A program made the translations under genes and the position numbers. A stretch of DNA of 64,000 nt from Deinococcus koreensis (lineage in GTDB: Bacteria; Deinococcota; Deinococci; Deinococcales; Deinococcaceae), in the NCBI RefSeq assembly GCF_002901445.1, contig NZ_PPPD01000001.1:682001-746000 (forward strand), written 5' to 3'. Below the pieces are notes generated by a model. It did no database searches. It was not told the DNA's origin and saw only the letters and a program-made list of their open reading frames with translations. Shown one piece after another: positions 19,013 to 28,615 of this stretch (positions are counted from its first letter, which is position 1; the number at the start of each line of letters is the position of its first letter).

Positions 19013-19617
19013 GTCGGGGCCATGACCTCCCCACGGCACCTCGACCATGCTGGAGGCCGGGGCAGTGAACAGGGGCGGGAGCGGGGACTGGCCCGCTTCT
19101 GCGCCTCCCACTGCACCCGCGTCCCGCTCGCCTCCGCGCCGAAGGAGACGATCACGTCGATGCCCTCCCCGATCATGGGCGTGCCGGGCCTATAGAACCT
19201 CCCGCTCGGCGTGTGCCAGGACGGGTTCTGTGCGAGCGTATCCTCCCGCGCGGCCACCGGGGCTCCGGAGGGCGGAACCACGCCGACCGCCGGGGTGTCG
19301 TCTGGCAGTTCCTCGATCCAGGGGCTGAGGTCGTTGACGATCTCGTGCAGGAAGCGCTGCTCGGTGCCTGTCTTCCAGGCGTAGGTCTGCGCGTACGGCC
19401 CGCTGTAGAACTCGTCGTCAACCTCCAGCGCGAGGATCCGTGCATGGAAGGCGTCCCAGCTCAGGCGCACGGTCGGCCGGGCCGGCTCCGGGGCGTCGGC
19501 GTCGATCAGCTCGACGAGCAGCCCCCGTTCGGAGTGGAAACGCTGCTCGACGCGCGTGACCAGCGGCCACCGGAACTCCCCAACCACTGCGCGCAGCCCC
19601 TCGTCCGGCCAGCGCAC
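19009..19617 (-). CDS. Uncharacterised ORF directly behind the HNH gene
   Basis: A 202-residue soluble-looking product (VRWPDEGLRAVVGEF...; WDAFHARILALEVDDEFYSG; FLHEIVNDLSPWIEELPDD) of no recognised family. The GTG at 19617 is the first standard start, but coding-like sequence (LERFLKYEF) extends upstream to the TGA (19660-19662) that ends the HNH gene, in the same frame. So the ORF may start at a CTG, or be the second half of an interrupted HNH fusion. The last 35 residues are Arg/Pro-rich and may be out of the original frame. Confidence 0.5.
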   Translation of the reverse strand: MRWPDEGLRAVVGEFRWPLVTRVEQRFHSERGLLVELIDADAPEPARPTVRLSWDAFHARILALEVDDEFYSGPYAQTYAWKTGTEQRFLHEIVNDLSPWIEELPDDTPAVGVVPPSGAPVAAREDTLAQNPSWHTPSGRFYRPGTPMIGEGIDVIVSFGAEASGTRVQWEAQKRASPRSRPCSLPRPPAWSRCRGEVMAPT

Positions 19618-19659
19618 GAACTCGTACTTCAGGAAGCGCTCCAGCGGCCCATGCCCCGC

Positions 19660-19986
19660 TCAATGCACCCGCACGCCCTTGCTCAGCGGCTGTTTCTGCA
19701 CCCATTTGACGAACTTCTGCACCTCTTCCCTCGCCAGAATCGCCTCGACGGTGTTCAGCTCGTTCGCCAGCTCGGCGTTGCTGAAGGTCTTGCTGAGGTA
19801 GCCCTGACACGCCGGGCACATCTTGACCGTGGGGATGTCGCCCAGCCTGACGCCCTGGCGGCGGCCCTGCGACTTGGGCACCAGATGGTGGTCGGTCAGG
19901 TTCGGGGCCTCGCGCCCGCACAGCACGCAGACTTCGGGGGGCTTGGGTTCGGCGTACCAACTGGACTGATCCTGCTTCCGGGCCAT
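19660..19986 (-). CDS. Small HNH-type endonuclease-like protein
   Basis: A 108-residue protein with the CxxC...HH...CxxC layout of compact HNH nucleases: CVLCGREAPNLTDHHLVPKS and VKMCPACQGYL. The first His of DHHLVP is the usual catalytic residue; the cysteine pairs should bind structural zinc. The ATG at 19986 has a minus-strand tatcct box 7 bases upstream (leaderless). It is followed in frame by another ORF after one TGA. Its target is unknown; it might be a house-keeping or defence nuclease. Confidence 0.75.
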   Translation of the reverse strand: MARKQDQSSWYAEPKPPEVCVLCGREAPNLTDHHLVPKSQGRRQGVRLGDIPTVKMCPACQGYLSKTFSNAELANELNTVEAILAREEVQKFVKWVQKQPLSKGVRVH

Positions 19987-20243
19987 GGGGGACAGGATAG
20001 GGCGCGGCCCGCTCTCCCCCGGCGGGCGGAAGGCTGGCGCCCCGGCCCCGGCAACTTCTGCACACACGGCCGCGTAATGAGAAGCATGTGGAACTCCTGT
20101 ACACCCGGGTGGCCGCAGGTGACGGACGCGTGTAAGAACCCGTCGGCTACCTTTAGGTCTGTGACCCGAAGGAGAAGCGAGGCCCCGGCGTGGGGCGGCG
20201 TCGGCATGGGCCGTGCAGGCCACCGGGACCCGGGCGGCTTGCG

Positions 20244-20864
20244 GTGACGGCGTTCCTGCAGACCGCCCTGAGCTTTCCCACGGTGCTCTGGAGCGTACTG
20301 TTCGCCTTCTGCGTCGTGGCGTGGGGCCTGGTGGCGGGGGGTCTGCTCTCCAGCGGCGAGGACGGCTGGGCCGGAGGGGACGGCGACGCCGCGACCTCGG
20401 CCGGAGTGCTGGGGCGCCTGGGCCTGGGAGGCGTGCCGGCCCTGCTGGTGCTGACGCTGCTGAGCTTCATCGGCTGGGTGCTCACGTACCTGCTTCAGCT
20501 GCTGCTGTGGCCGGGGCTGCCCGCCGCGCTGCGGCTGCCCGTGGGCCTGCTCACCCTGCTGGGCGCGCTGGTGGCGGCCACCCTACTGACCTCCTGGCTG
20601 CTGCGGCCCCTGCGCCGGCTGCTGCAGAAGGTCGAACCCGGGCAGCCGCGCTCGCTGGTGGGCCGGGTGGGACAGGTGCTCTCGGCCCGTGTGGACGAGC
20701 GCTCCGGCCGGGCCGCCGTGGAGGATGGAGGCGCGGGCCTGATCCTGCAGGTGCGCGCCCAGCCGCCGGATCAGCCACGGCGCGGCGAACGCGTCGTGCT
20801 GCTGGACTACGACCCCGCCGAGAACAGCTACCTGGTGGTCTCCGAAGACCGCTTCAACGCCTGA
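20244..20864 (+). CDS. YqiJ-like inner-membrane protein with OB-fold
   Basis: A 206-residue protein with hydrophobic segments at about 8-35 (TVLWSVLFAFCVVAWGLVAGGLL), 68-100 and 105-130, then a C-terminal OB-fold-like beta domain (LVGRVGQVLSARVDERSGRAAVEDGGAGLILQV...VVLLDYDPAENSYLVV). This topology and position directly before a YqiK-type flotillin match the E. coli YqiJ family. The GTG at 20244 is my choice; TTG at 20238 and GTG at 20190 are alternatives. It should be the first gene of an operon with the flotillin (76 bases on) and the giant ATPase. Confidence 0.8.
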   Translation: MTAFLQTALSFPTVLWSVLFAFCVVAWGLVAGGLLSSGEDGWAGGDGDAATSAGVLGRLGLGGVPALLVLTLLSFIGWVLTYLLQLLLWPGLPAALRLPVGLLTLLGALVAATLLTSWLLRPLRRLLQKVEPGQPRSLVGRVGQVLSARVDERSGRAAVEDGGAGLILQVRAQPPDQPRRGERVVLLDYDPAENSYLVVSEDRFNA

Positions 20865-20940
20865 CCGAATCGCCGTCCGACTTCTGCACCGCCTGACGGC
20901 CGCCCCGCCCGAGCCCCCCACCCCTGCAAGGAGCCCTGCC

Positions 20941-22926
20941 ATGACCCTCTCCATCTTCCTGCCCTTCCTGATCGGCCTCGGCGCGCTGCTGATCGTCGCG
21001 CTGGGCCTGATCGCCATCATCCGGGCCTTCTACCTGAAAGTCGAGCAGGGCACGGCGCTGATCGTCAACGACATGAGCGCCCGCCCGAAGGTGCGTTTCA
21101 CGGGCGCGCTGGTGATCCCGGTGCTGTACAAGGCCGAGATCATGAAGATCAGCCTGATCACGCTGCAGGTCGACCGGCGCGGCAAGGAGGGCCTGATCTG
21201 CCGCGACAACATCCGCGCCGACATCACCGTGGCCTACTACCTGCGCGTGAACGAGACCACCGAGGACGTGCTGAAGGTCGCCAAGGCCATCGGCGCCCAC
21301 CGCGCCTCGGACCGGGCGGCGGTCGACGAGCTGTTCAACGCCAAATTCAGCGAGGCCCTCAAGACCGTGGGCAAGAAGTTCGAGTTCATCGAGCTGTTCG
21401 AGAAGCGCGAGGAATTCCGCGACGCCGTGATTCACGTCATCGGCCGCGACCTCAACGGCTACGTGCTGGAGGACGTGGCCATCGACTACCTGGAGCAGAC
21501 CCCCAAGGCCCTGCTCGACCAGAACAACATCATGGACGCCGAGGGCATCCGCAAGATCACCGAGCTGACGGCCGCGCAGAACGTCGTAACCAACGAGCTG
21601 GAGCAGAACGAGCGGCTGGCGATCACCAAGAAGAACGTCGAGGCCCGCGAGTCCACGCTGGCCCTGGAACGCCAGCAGGCCGAGGCCGAGGCCCGCCAGA
21701 AGCGCGAGATCGAGACCATCCAGGCCCGCGAGCAGGCCGAGACCGCCAAGGTGCAAGAAGAGCAGCGGCTGCTCTCCGAACAGGCCCGCATCCAGACCGC
21801 CGAACAGGTGCAGATCCGCGAGCAGGAGCGCCAGCGGCAGGTCGAGATCGCCGAGCAGGGCCGCCTGCGCGCCGTGGCCATCGAGGCCGAGCGGGTCGCG
21901 CGGGCCACCCGCATGGAGGCCGTGACCACGGACCGCGAGGTCAAGCTGCAGGAAGTCGAGCGCGACAAGGTGGTCGAGCAGGGCGTGATGGACGTGGCGA
22001 ACATCACCCGCGAGCGCATCTCCATCGACAAGACGGTCGCGCAGGAGGAGGAGCGCATCAACGAGGTGCGCGAAGTGTCGGCCGCCGACCGCGCCCGGCA
22101 GGTGCGCGTGCTGGCCGCCGAGGCCGTGGCGCAGGAACTGATGGTGAAGGAGGTCAAGGCCGCCGAGGGGGCCGAGACCGCCGCCAAGCACCGCGCCGCC
22201 GAGCTGACCACCATCGCGCAGGCCGAGTTCGACGCCGCCAGCCGGCAGGCCGAGGCCAAGAAGATCCTGGCCGACGCCACGCGCATCGAGCAGGCCGCGC
22301 CGGGTCTGGCCCTGGCCCTGGTACAGGAGGCCAGCGCCAGCGCCATCGAGAAGATCGGCGCCGCCGAGGCCCGCGTGATCGAGGCCAAGGCCGAGGCGAA
22401 CTACAAGCAGGGCAGCGCCGAGACCCGCGTGCTGGCCGAGCGCCTGAGCGCCGAGGCCGATGGCGAGGCCCGCCTGGGTCAGGCCCGCGCCAGCGTGACC
22501 GAGGCCCAGGGCAGCGCCGAGGCCGCCGCCACCGGCAAGAAGATGACCGCCGAGGCCGAGGGCCTGAGCGCCAAGTTCGGCGCCATGGGCCAGATGAGCC
22601 CCGAGGCCCGCAGCCACGAGGAATACCGCATGGCCCTGGAAACCAGCCTGGAGGAGGCGCTGGCGTCCCTGGAGGCCGACAAGGCCGTGTCCAGGGAGAA
22701 CGCGTCCGTGCTGTCCAGCGCCCTGAAAGACGCCAAGATCGATCTGGTCGGCGGCGAGGGCGGCATGTTCGAGGCGCTGAGCAAGGCCGTCTCGCTGGGC
22801 AAGGCCGTGGAGGGCTTCACCGCCAAGAGCCCGCTGGTGCAGGATCTCATGGAGCGCTACCTGGGGGTCAGACCCCGCCCGGCGCCCGTGCCCACGCCCG
22901 CGCCCCGCAGCGTGGTGGAGCGCTGA
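20941..22926 (+). CDS. yqiK: Flotillin-family protein, YqiK type
   Basis: A 661-residue protein. One transmembrane span (about 5-28) is followed by a Band-7/SPFH domain (about 30-200: VEQGTALIVNDMSARPKVRFTG; DITVAYYLRVNETTEDVLKV) and a long Ala/Glu/Gln-rich coiled coil (about 225-570) that should form the flotillin cage. Flotillins organise membrane domains and often pair with an NfeD/YqiJ OB-fold partner, here encoded immediately upstream. A Shine-Dalgarno aaggag precedes the ATG. The C-terminus ends in a Pro-rich tail (RPRPAPVPTPAP). Confidence 0.9.
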   Translation: MTLSIFLPFLIGLGALLIVALGLIAIIRAFYLKVEQGTALIVNDMSARPKVRFTGALVIPVLYKAEIMKISLITLQVDRRGKEGLICRDNIRADITVAYYLRVNETTEDVLKVAKAIGAHRASDRAAVDELFNAKFSEALKTVGKKFEFIELFEKREEFRDAVIHVIGRDLNGYVLEDVAIDYLEQTPKALLDQNNIMDAEGIRKITELTAAQNVVTNELEQNERLAITKKNVEARESTLALERQQAEAEARQKREIETIQAREQAETAKVQEEQRLLSEQARIQTAEQVQIREQERQRQVEIAEQGRLRAVAIEAERVARATRMEAVTTDREVKLQEVERDKVVEQGVMDVANITRERISIDKTVAQEEERINEVREVSAADRARQVRVLAAEAVAQELMVKEVKAAEGAETAAKHRAAELTTIAQAEFDAASRQAEAKKILADATRIEQAAPGLALALVQEASASAIEKIGAAEARVIEAKAEANYKQGSAETRVLAERLSAEADGEARLGQARASVTEAQGSAEAAATGKKMTAEAEGLSAKFGAMGQMSPEARSHEEYRMALETSLEEALASLEADKAVSRENASVLSSALKDAKIDLVGGEGGMFEALSKAVSLGKAVEGFTAKSPLVQDLMERYLGVRPRPAPVPTPAPRSVVER

Positions 22927-23128
22927 GTCCGGGCCGCGCCCTCTCCCGGGGGAGTGGGGCGTGCTGCACGCCCGATCCCTCCGGCGCGGCGCGCGTGACC
23001 CCCTGTAGACGGGCGGCCGGAAGACCCCTGGCTCCCCTGAGGGAGAACTGGCCGGGCAGCGGATTGGCCCGCAGAGCTGCCAAGCGGCGCGGTGGACATC
23101 GCCCCACCGCACCGTTCCGAGGACACCC

Positions 23129-26100
23129 ATGACCGAACCCACCGAGAGTCCCGCTGCCCGCGCAGCGGCCAGTCCCGCAACCAGCCCTGTGACCAGTGCC
23201 AGTCCCGCAGCAGAGGGGGGCACCGACGAGGCCGTCGCGCAGGGCGGGGCCTACGAGGTGCTGAGCCGGCGGCTGGGCGCGCAGGGCCAGCGGCTGCAGG
23301 CGGTGGCCGACGACCTCAACGCCCGCCGCCTCGCCGAATTCGGCGACAGCACCCTGGCGCTGCTGGGACGAACCCGCATCCGCACCGAGAACAACGGCGT
23401 GGGGCGCGACATCGTTCAGGTCGGCGGGGTTCAGGTCGGCGGGGTTCAGGTGGGCGGGGTTCAGGTGGGGGGCGGGGTGCAGGCCGGCGAGGCGCTGCTG
23501 TTCGGCTTCAACGTCTACATCGGGCTCCGCTCGCAGACCCGCGTCGAGGACGTGTTCGGCCTGTACCGGCTGGTCGAGGAGGGCGGCAGCTACGACCTGC
23601 AGCCCCTGCCCCTGGCCGGCAGCTTCCTGGCCGAGCCGGCCTTCGTGCGCGATTTCGAGGAACTGTACGCCTACTACAAGCACGCCCGGCTGCTGCAGCT
23701 GGCCACGCAGGGCGAGAAGCTGCTGGCCGCCTTCCAGATCGGCGAGCGCAGCAGCGACGTGCGGGTCTTCCGCTGGGCGCTGTCGGCGGCGGGCGAGGCC
23801 AGCTACCTCGACGCGCGGGGCGAACGCGACCTCGCGCCGCCCGCCCCCTTCGACTTCGAGTGGGTCAGGGCCGGGCGCGAGCTGGAGGTCAGCGGGCGCT
23901 TTCCGCACCTGAACATCCTCGACACGCTGTTCGTGGAGACCAGCGGCGGCGACCTGACGATCAAGGTGGAGAACAACACCGAGACCGGCGAGGGCATCTT
24001 CAGCGAAAGCGTGGAGGACAGCACCCAGTCCATCGACGACGCCACCTTCGAGTACGCGCGGGTGGGCTCGCTGATCCTGCTGCGGGTGCGGCCGTACCGC
24101 GAGCAGGCGTGGCGCGGGCTGGTCTACAACACCCGCAGCCGCAGGGTCGTGCGCCTGGACGCCATCCTGCAGGCCTGCGTGCAGCTGCCCGAGGATCACG
24201 GCATCCTCTTTCCCGGCGGCTCGTACCTGCAGAGCGGCGAGTACCGGGCCTTTGACGCCTCCATGCAGGGCATGGAGTTCCGGCAGATGCTCCGCTCGCC
24301 CAACGGCGAGGACGTGCTGTACGTGTTCTACGAGCGCGAGAGCGGGCGGACGGCGCTGTTCGTCTACAACCTGATCCAGCGCCAGCTGCGCGCGCCCATC
24401 TTCGCCCACGGCTTCGCGCGGCTGCTCGACGGCCGCATGGTGCTCTTCCAGGCCGAGTCGCCGGAACCCACCCGCGTTCACCCCATGCAGGTCTGGCAGA
24501 CGCCCTTCACCAGCGACGAGTACGCGGCGAGCCGCCCGCCCGGCAGCTCCTTCATGGGGCGGCTGGGCAACGCCGAACTGGTGCGCGCGGTGTCCGACCT
24601 GTACGACCTGGCGCGCGAACTCGGCGCGGCGGAGGTCTCGGCCGGGCGCTACGAACGGCTGGGCGCCCAGACCCGCCGCCTGCACGAGCAGCACCCCTGG
24701 TTCGACGACGACCACTGCGGCGGCCTGCACACCCTGCTGCGCGAGATCACCGCGACCGGCGAGGCGATGCTGGACGAGTTCAGCAAGGTGCAGAGCATCC
24801 GCGCCCAGTCGGAGGCGGCCATGACCCAGGCGCGCGCCGCGCACCACGCGCTGCTGGGCCGCCTGCAGCCGGAGAGCTGGACCCAGATCGCGGAGTACAC
24901 CCAGGCCCTGGGGGAGATCAGCGCCCTGCGCGGAAAGGTGCTGACCCTGCGCGGCGAGCGCTACATCGACACCGCCGCCATCGACGCCATGAGCGCCGAG
25001 CTGCAGGAGGCCCACTCCCGCATCGGCGCGGCCACCGGCGCGTTCCTCTCGGGCGAGCAGGCCCTGGCCCCCCTGGCCGGACGACTGGACACGCTGGAGG
25101 CGCAGGCCCAGGCGGCGGGTACGGCGCGCGAGCTGGCCGGGGGCCTGCAGGACATGGCCGCGCTGGCCGCCGACCTGGACGTGCTCTCGGAACTGCTGAG
25201 CAGCCTGAAGGTGGACGACGCCACCGGGCGCACGGCGGTGGTGGAGGCGATCTCGGCCCTGTACGCCCGCCTGAACGGAGCGCGCGCCCGCAGCGAGGGC
25301 CGACGCAAGGCGCTGGGGGCGGGCGAGCTGGTCGCGCAGTTCGCCGCGCAGTTCGGGCTCTTCGGGCAGTCGGTGGCGAGCGCCCTGAGTCTGGCGACCA
25401 CGCCCGAACGCGCCGACGAGCAGCTCGCCCGGCTGCTGGTCGGCCTGGAGGAACTGGAGGGCCAGTTCGGCGAGCACGAGCAGTTCCTGAGCGACCTGCT
25501 GAGCAAGCGGGAGGAACTGCTGGAGGTGTTCAGCGAACGCCGTCAGGCGCTGCTGGACGAGCGGGGCCGCCGGGCGCAGGCGGTCATGGACGCCGGGGCC
25601 CGCATCCTGGGCGGGTTGACAGGGCGCGCCGCGCGCCTGGGCAGCCCCGACGAGCTGAACGCCTTCTTCGCCGGCGACCCGCTGATCCTGAAGCTGCGCG
25701 AGCTGGCGGGCCGCCTGCGCGACCTGCAGGACGCCGTGAAGGCCGACGATCTGGAGGCCCGCCTGAAGGCGGCGCAGGACGCGGCCGTGCGTGCCCTGCG
25801 CGACCGCAGCGACCTGTTCGAGGACGGCGGCGCCGTGATCCGCCTGGGGCCGCGCTGGCGCTTCTCCGTGAACACCCAGCCTCTAGACCTGACCCTGCTG
25901 CCGCGCGAGGGCGGGCTGGCCGTGCAGCTGACCGGCACCGACTACCTGCAGCCGCTGGATCATGCGGGGCTCAGCGAACTGCGCGCCTTCTGGCCGGTCA
26001 CGCTGGAGTCCGAATCGCCCGAGGTCTACCGGGGGGAATACCTGGCGGGTCAGCTGCTCCAGGCCGCCCGGGAGGGCCGCGAGGGGCTCAGCCTGGACGC

Positions 26101-28606
26101 CCTGGAGGCCCTGCTGGAGCCGCCGGAGGCCCTGACCCGCCGGGTGCGCGACTTCGCCGCGCCGCGCTACCGCGAGGGCTACGAGACCGGCGTCCACGAC
26201 CACGACGCGGCGCTGATCCTGCGCGCCCTGCTGCCCCTGAGCCGCGCCGCCGGCCCGCTCGCGCACCCGCCGGCCGTCCGCGCGCTGGCGGTGCTGACCT
26301 GGGCCAGCCACGCCGGGCAGCAGGCCGCGTGGCGGGACACGCTGGGCCATGCCCACGCCCTGCGGCGCCTGTTCGGCACGGCAGACGCGCTGGGGGCGGC
26401 CGTGCAGGCCCTGGGGGCCGAGATCGCGAACTTCCTGACCGCCCAGCACATCGGGCACACGCCCCAGCAGACCGCGCAGGCCGCCGCGTACCTCGCCGAT
26501 GAGATGGCCCACGAGTTGACCGATGAGCTGGCCGACGAACGGCAGGCGAGTGGACGGGGGGAAGGCGGGGCCGTCTTCGGGTTCACTCGCGCCGCCGCCG
26601 AGCTGGTCGCCGCGCTGGACGCCCGCCTGGACGCCGCCGGCATGACCGGCACCTTCCGGCAGTCGCTGGAACGCCTGGAGGGCGACCTCGCCGCCCGCTG
26701 GACGCTGGCGCAGCAGTGGCTGGACGCCCTGACGCGCACGCCGGAGCTGGCCCGCCACGCCCGCTTCGTGCCGGAGGCCGCCGCCCTGAAGCTGTTCGGC
26801 GCCGCGCTGCCCCACGAGATCCGGGACGTGACGCTGCGGGCCGACCTGGGCGGCCTGCTGGGCGAGCACCCCCGCCTCCAGTCCGGCACCCTGAGCCTGG
26901 AGATCGACGACACCCTGGCGCGCCTGCACACGCACCGCACCCAGTTCGTGCCCGCCTTTGGGCGGTACCAGACACTTCGCCAGGAGGTCATCGCGCAGGA
27001 GCGCGAACGCCTGCGCCTGAGCGAGTACCAGGCCCGGCCCCTGACCTCCTTCGTCCGCAACCGCCTGATCAACGACGTGTACCTGCCGATCATCGGCGAC
27101 AGCCTCGCCAAGCAGATGGGCAGCGTGGGCGAGGGGAGCCGCAGCGACCGGATGGGCCTGCTGATGCTGATCTCGCCGCCCGGCTATGGCAAGACCACCC
27201 TGATGGAATACGTGGCGCACCGGCTGGGGCTGGTGTTCATGAAGGTGAACGGGCCGGCGCTGGGCCACGCGGTCCGCTCGCTCGACCCGGCGCAGGCGCC
27301 CGACGCGACCTCGCGCCAGGAGCTGGAGAAGCTGAACCTCGCACTGGAGATGGGCAACAACGTCATGCTGTACCTCGACGACATCCAGCACACCCACCCG
27401 GAGTTCCTGCAGAAGTTCATCTCGCTGACCGACGGCACCCGCCGGATCGAGGGCGTGTGGCGGGGCCAGAGCCGCACCTACGACCTGCGCGGGCGAAGGT
27501 TCGCGGTCGTCATGGCCGGCAACCCCTACACCGAGTCCGGCGAGGTGTTCAGGGTGCCCGACATGCTCGCCAACCGCGCCGACATCTACAACCTGGGCGA
27601 CGTGCTGGGCGGTATGGAGGACGCCTTCGCGCTGAGCTACATCGAGAACAGCCTGACCAGCAACCCGGTGCTGGCCCCGCTCGCCACCCGCGACCTGAAC
27701 GACCTGTACCTGCTGGTGCAAAGGGCCCAGCACCAGTCCCGCGGCGAGTCCGGGGGCCAGTCCACAGGGCAGGACGTCTCGCTGAATGCCCTGAGCCACG
27801 CCTACAGCGGCGCGGAGGTGGCCGAGATCGTGGCCACGCTGCAGAGGCTGATGCAGGTGCGCGACGTGCTGGCGCGCGTGAACGCCCAGTACATCGCCAG
27901 CGCCGCCCAGGCCGACGCCTACCGCAGCGAGCCCGCCTTCCGGCTGCAGGGCAGCTACCGCAACATGACCAAGCTGGCCGAGAAGGTCTCCCCCGCCATG
28001 AACGACGCCGAGCTGCAGCAGCTCATCAGCGACCACTACCAGGGCGAGGCGCAGATGCTCACGGGCGGCGCGGAGGAGAACCTGCTGAAGCTGGGCGAAC
28101 TGCGCGGCACCCTGAGCCCCGCCGAGCAGGCCCGCTGGGAGCAGATCCGGGCCGACTTCCGCCGCCGCAGGGCCATGGGCGGCGACGACGCCGACACCGG
28201 GCAGCGCATGGTCGCGCAGCTGGCCGACATCGCCAGCGGCCTGCAGCACCTCGGCACGCTGAACTCTCCGGAGCAGACCCCGCCCGCCCCGCCGACCGAC
28301 GCCCTCCACGATGCCCTCCCCGACGCCCTGCGCGCCAGCCTGGGGCCGCTGCTGGCCGACATCGCCAGCGGTCTGCGCGAAGCCCGTGACCCGCCAGAGA
28401 ACCACCCCGCCCTCAGCGCTCTGCCCGAGACCCTGCGGGCCACCATCGAGCCGCTGCTGGAGGGCCTCGCCGTGTCGGCCGGGCGCCAGGAGCAGGTGAC
28501 GGCCGCCCTGCTGGAACTCGTCGAGGTGATCCGCCGGCGACAGTCGAGCGTGGTCAGGCCCGTTGGAGCGCCGGGGCCGGTGGGCCGCCCCGAGAAGGGA
28601 GAGTAG
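23129..28606 (+). CDS. Giant DUF3686/AAA+ ATPase, 1,825 residues
   Basis: The N-terminal third (about 30-480) matches DUF3686-type proteins annotated as DNA-repair ATPases (RIRTENNGVGRDIV; FGFNVYIGLRSQTRVEDVFGLYRL; MQGMEFRQMLRSPNGEDVLYVFYE). A long helical, coiled-coil-rich middle (about 480-1300) follows. The AAA+ domain near the end has Walker A LISPPGYGKTTLME (Lys1355) and Walker B VMLYLDDIQ (1412-1420), MoxR-like. The DNA-repair label is a family annotation without clear experimental proof. A VQVGG tandem repeat is inserted at 96-115. It lies 202 bases after the flotillin and probably belongs to that operon. Confidence 0.85.
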   Translation: MTEPTESPAARAAASPATSPVTSASPAAEGGTDEAVAQGGAYEVLSRRLGAQGQRLQAVADDLNARRLAEFGDSTLALLGRTRIRTENNGVGRDIVQVGGVQVGGVQVGGVQVGGGVQAGEALLFGFNVYIGLRSQTRVEDVFGLYRLVEEGGSYDLQPLPLAGSFLAEPAFVRDFEELYAYYKHARLLQLATQGEKLLAAFQIGERSSDVRVFRWALSAAGEASYLDARGERDLAPPAPFDFEWVRAGRELEVSGRFPHLNILDTLFVETSGGDLTIKVENNTETGEGIFSESVEDSTQSIDDATFEYARVGSLILLRVRPYREQAWRGLVYNTRSRRVVRLDAILQACVQLPEDHGILFPGGSYLQSGEYRAFDASMQGMEFRQMLRSPNGEDVLYVFYERESGRTALFVYNLIQRQLRAPIFAHGFARLLDGRMVLFQAESPEPTRVHPMQVWQTPFTSDEYAASRPPGSSFMGRLGNAELVRAVSDLYDLARELGAAEVSAGRYERLGAQTRRLHEQHPWFDDDHCGGLHTLLREITATGEAMLDEFSKVQSIRAQSEAAMTQARAAHHALLGRLQPESWTQIAEYTQALGEISALRGKVLTLRGERYIDTAAIDAMSAELQEAHSRIGAATGAFLSGEQALAPLAGRLDTLEAQAQAAGTARELAGGLQDMAALAADLDVLSELLSSLKVDDATGRTAVVEAISALYARLNGARARSEGRRKALGAGELVAQFAAQFGLFGQSVASALSLATTPERADEQLARLLVGLEELEGQFGEHEQFLSDLLSKREELLEVFSERRQALLDERGRRAQAVMDAGARILGGLTGRAARLGSPDELNAFFAGDPLILKLRELAGRLRDLQDAVKADDLEARLKAAQDAAVRALRDRSDLFEDGGAVIRLGPRWRFSVNTQPLDLTLLPREGGLAVQLTGTDYLQPLDHAGLSELRAFWPVTLESESPEVYRGEYLAGQLLQAAREGREGLSLDALEALLEPPEALTRRVRDFAAPRYREGYETGVHDHDAALILRALLPLSRAAGPLAHPPAVRALAVLTWASHAGQQAAWRDTLGHAHALRRLFGTADALGAAVQALGAEIANFLTAQHIGHTPQQTAQAAAYLADEMAHELTDELADERQASGRGEGGAVFGFTRAAAELVAALDARLDAAGMTGTFRQSLERLEGDLAARWTLAQQWLDALTRTPELARHARFVPEAAALKLFGAALPHEIRDVTLRADLGGLLGEHPRLQSGTLSLEIDDTLARLHTHRTQFVPAFGRYQTLRQEVIAQERERLRLSEYQARPLTSFVRNRLINDVYLPIIGDSLAKQMGSVGEGSRSDRMGLLMLISPPGYGKTTLMEYVAHRLGLVFMKVNGPALGHAVRSLDPAQAPDATSRQELEKLNLALEMGNNVMLYLDDIQHTHPEFLQKFISLTDGTRRIEGVWRGQSRTYDLRGRRFAVVMAGNPYTESGEVFRVPDMLANRADIYNLGDVLGGMEDAFALSYIENSLTSNPVLAPLATRDLNDLYLLVQRAQHQSRGESGGQSTGQDVSLNALSHAYSGAEVAEIVATLQRLMQVRDVLARVNAQYIASAAQADAYRSEPAFRLQGSYRNMTKLAEKVSPAMNDAELQQLISDHYQGEAQMLTGGAEENLLKLGELRGTLSPAEQARWEQIRADFRRRRAMGGDDADTGQRMVAQLADIASGLQHLGTLNSPEQTPPAPPTDALHDALPDALRASLGPLLADIASGLREARDPPENHPALSALPETLRATIEPLLEGLAVSAGRQEQVTAALLELVEVIRRRQSSVVRPVGAPGPVGRPEKGE
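23414..23473 (+). repeat. 15-base tandem repeat encoding VQVGG
   Basis: Units gttcaggtcggcggg at 23414, 23429, 23444 (one C-to-G change) and a fourth partial unit at 23459. They encode (VQVGG)n at residues 96-115 of the giant ATPase, in a place where the family normally runs directly from RDIV...VGG to the LLFGFN strand. Confidence 0.9.
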
Positions 28607-28615
28607 GCGCGGTGG

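Noticed and set aside
21486..23223. Minus-strand frames opposite the flotillin gene
   Set aside because: They are Leu/Gly- or Ser/Ala-rich shadows of the coiled-coil codons and have no start signals.
25883..28405. Minus-strand frame of 840 codons opposite the giant ATPase
   Set aside because: Low-complexity Gln/Val/Gly composition typical of antisense frames; no promoter or ribosome site.
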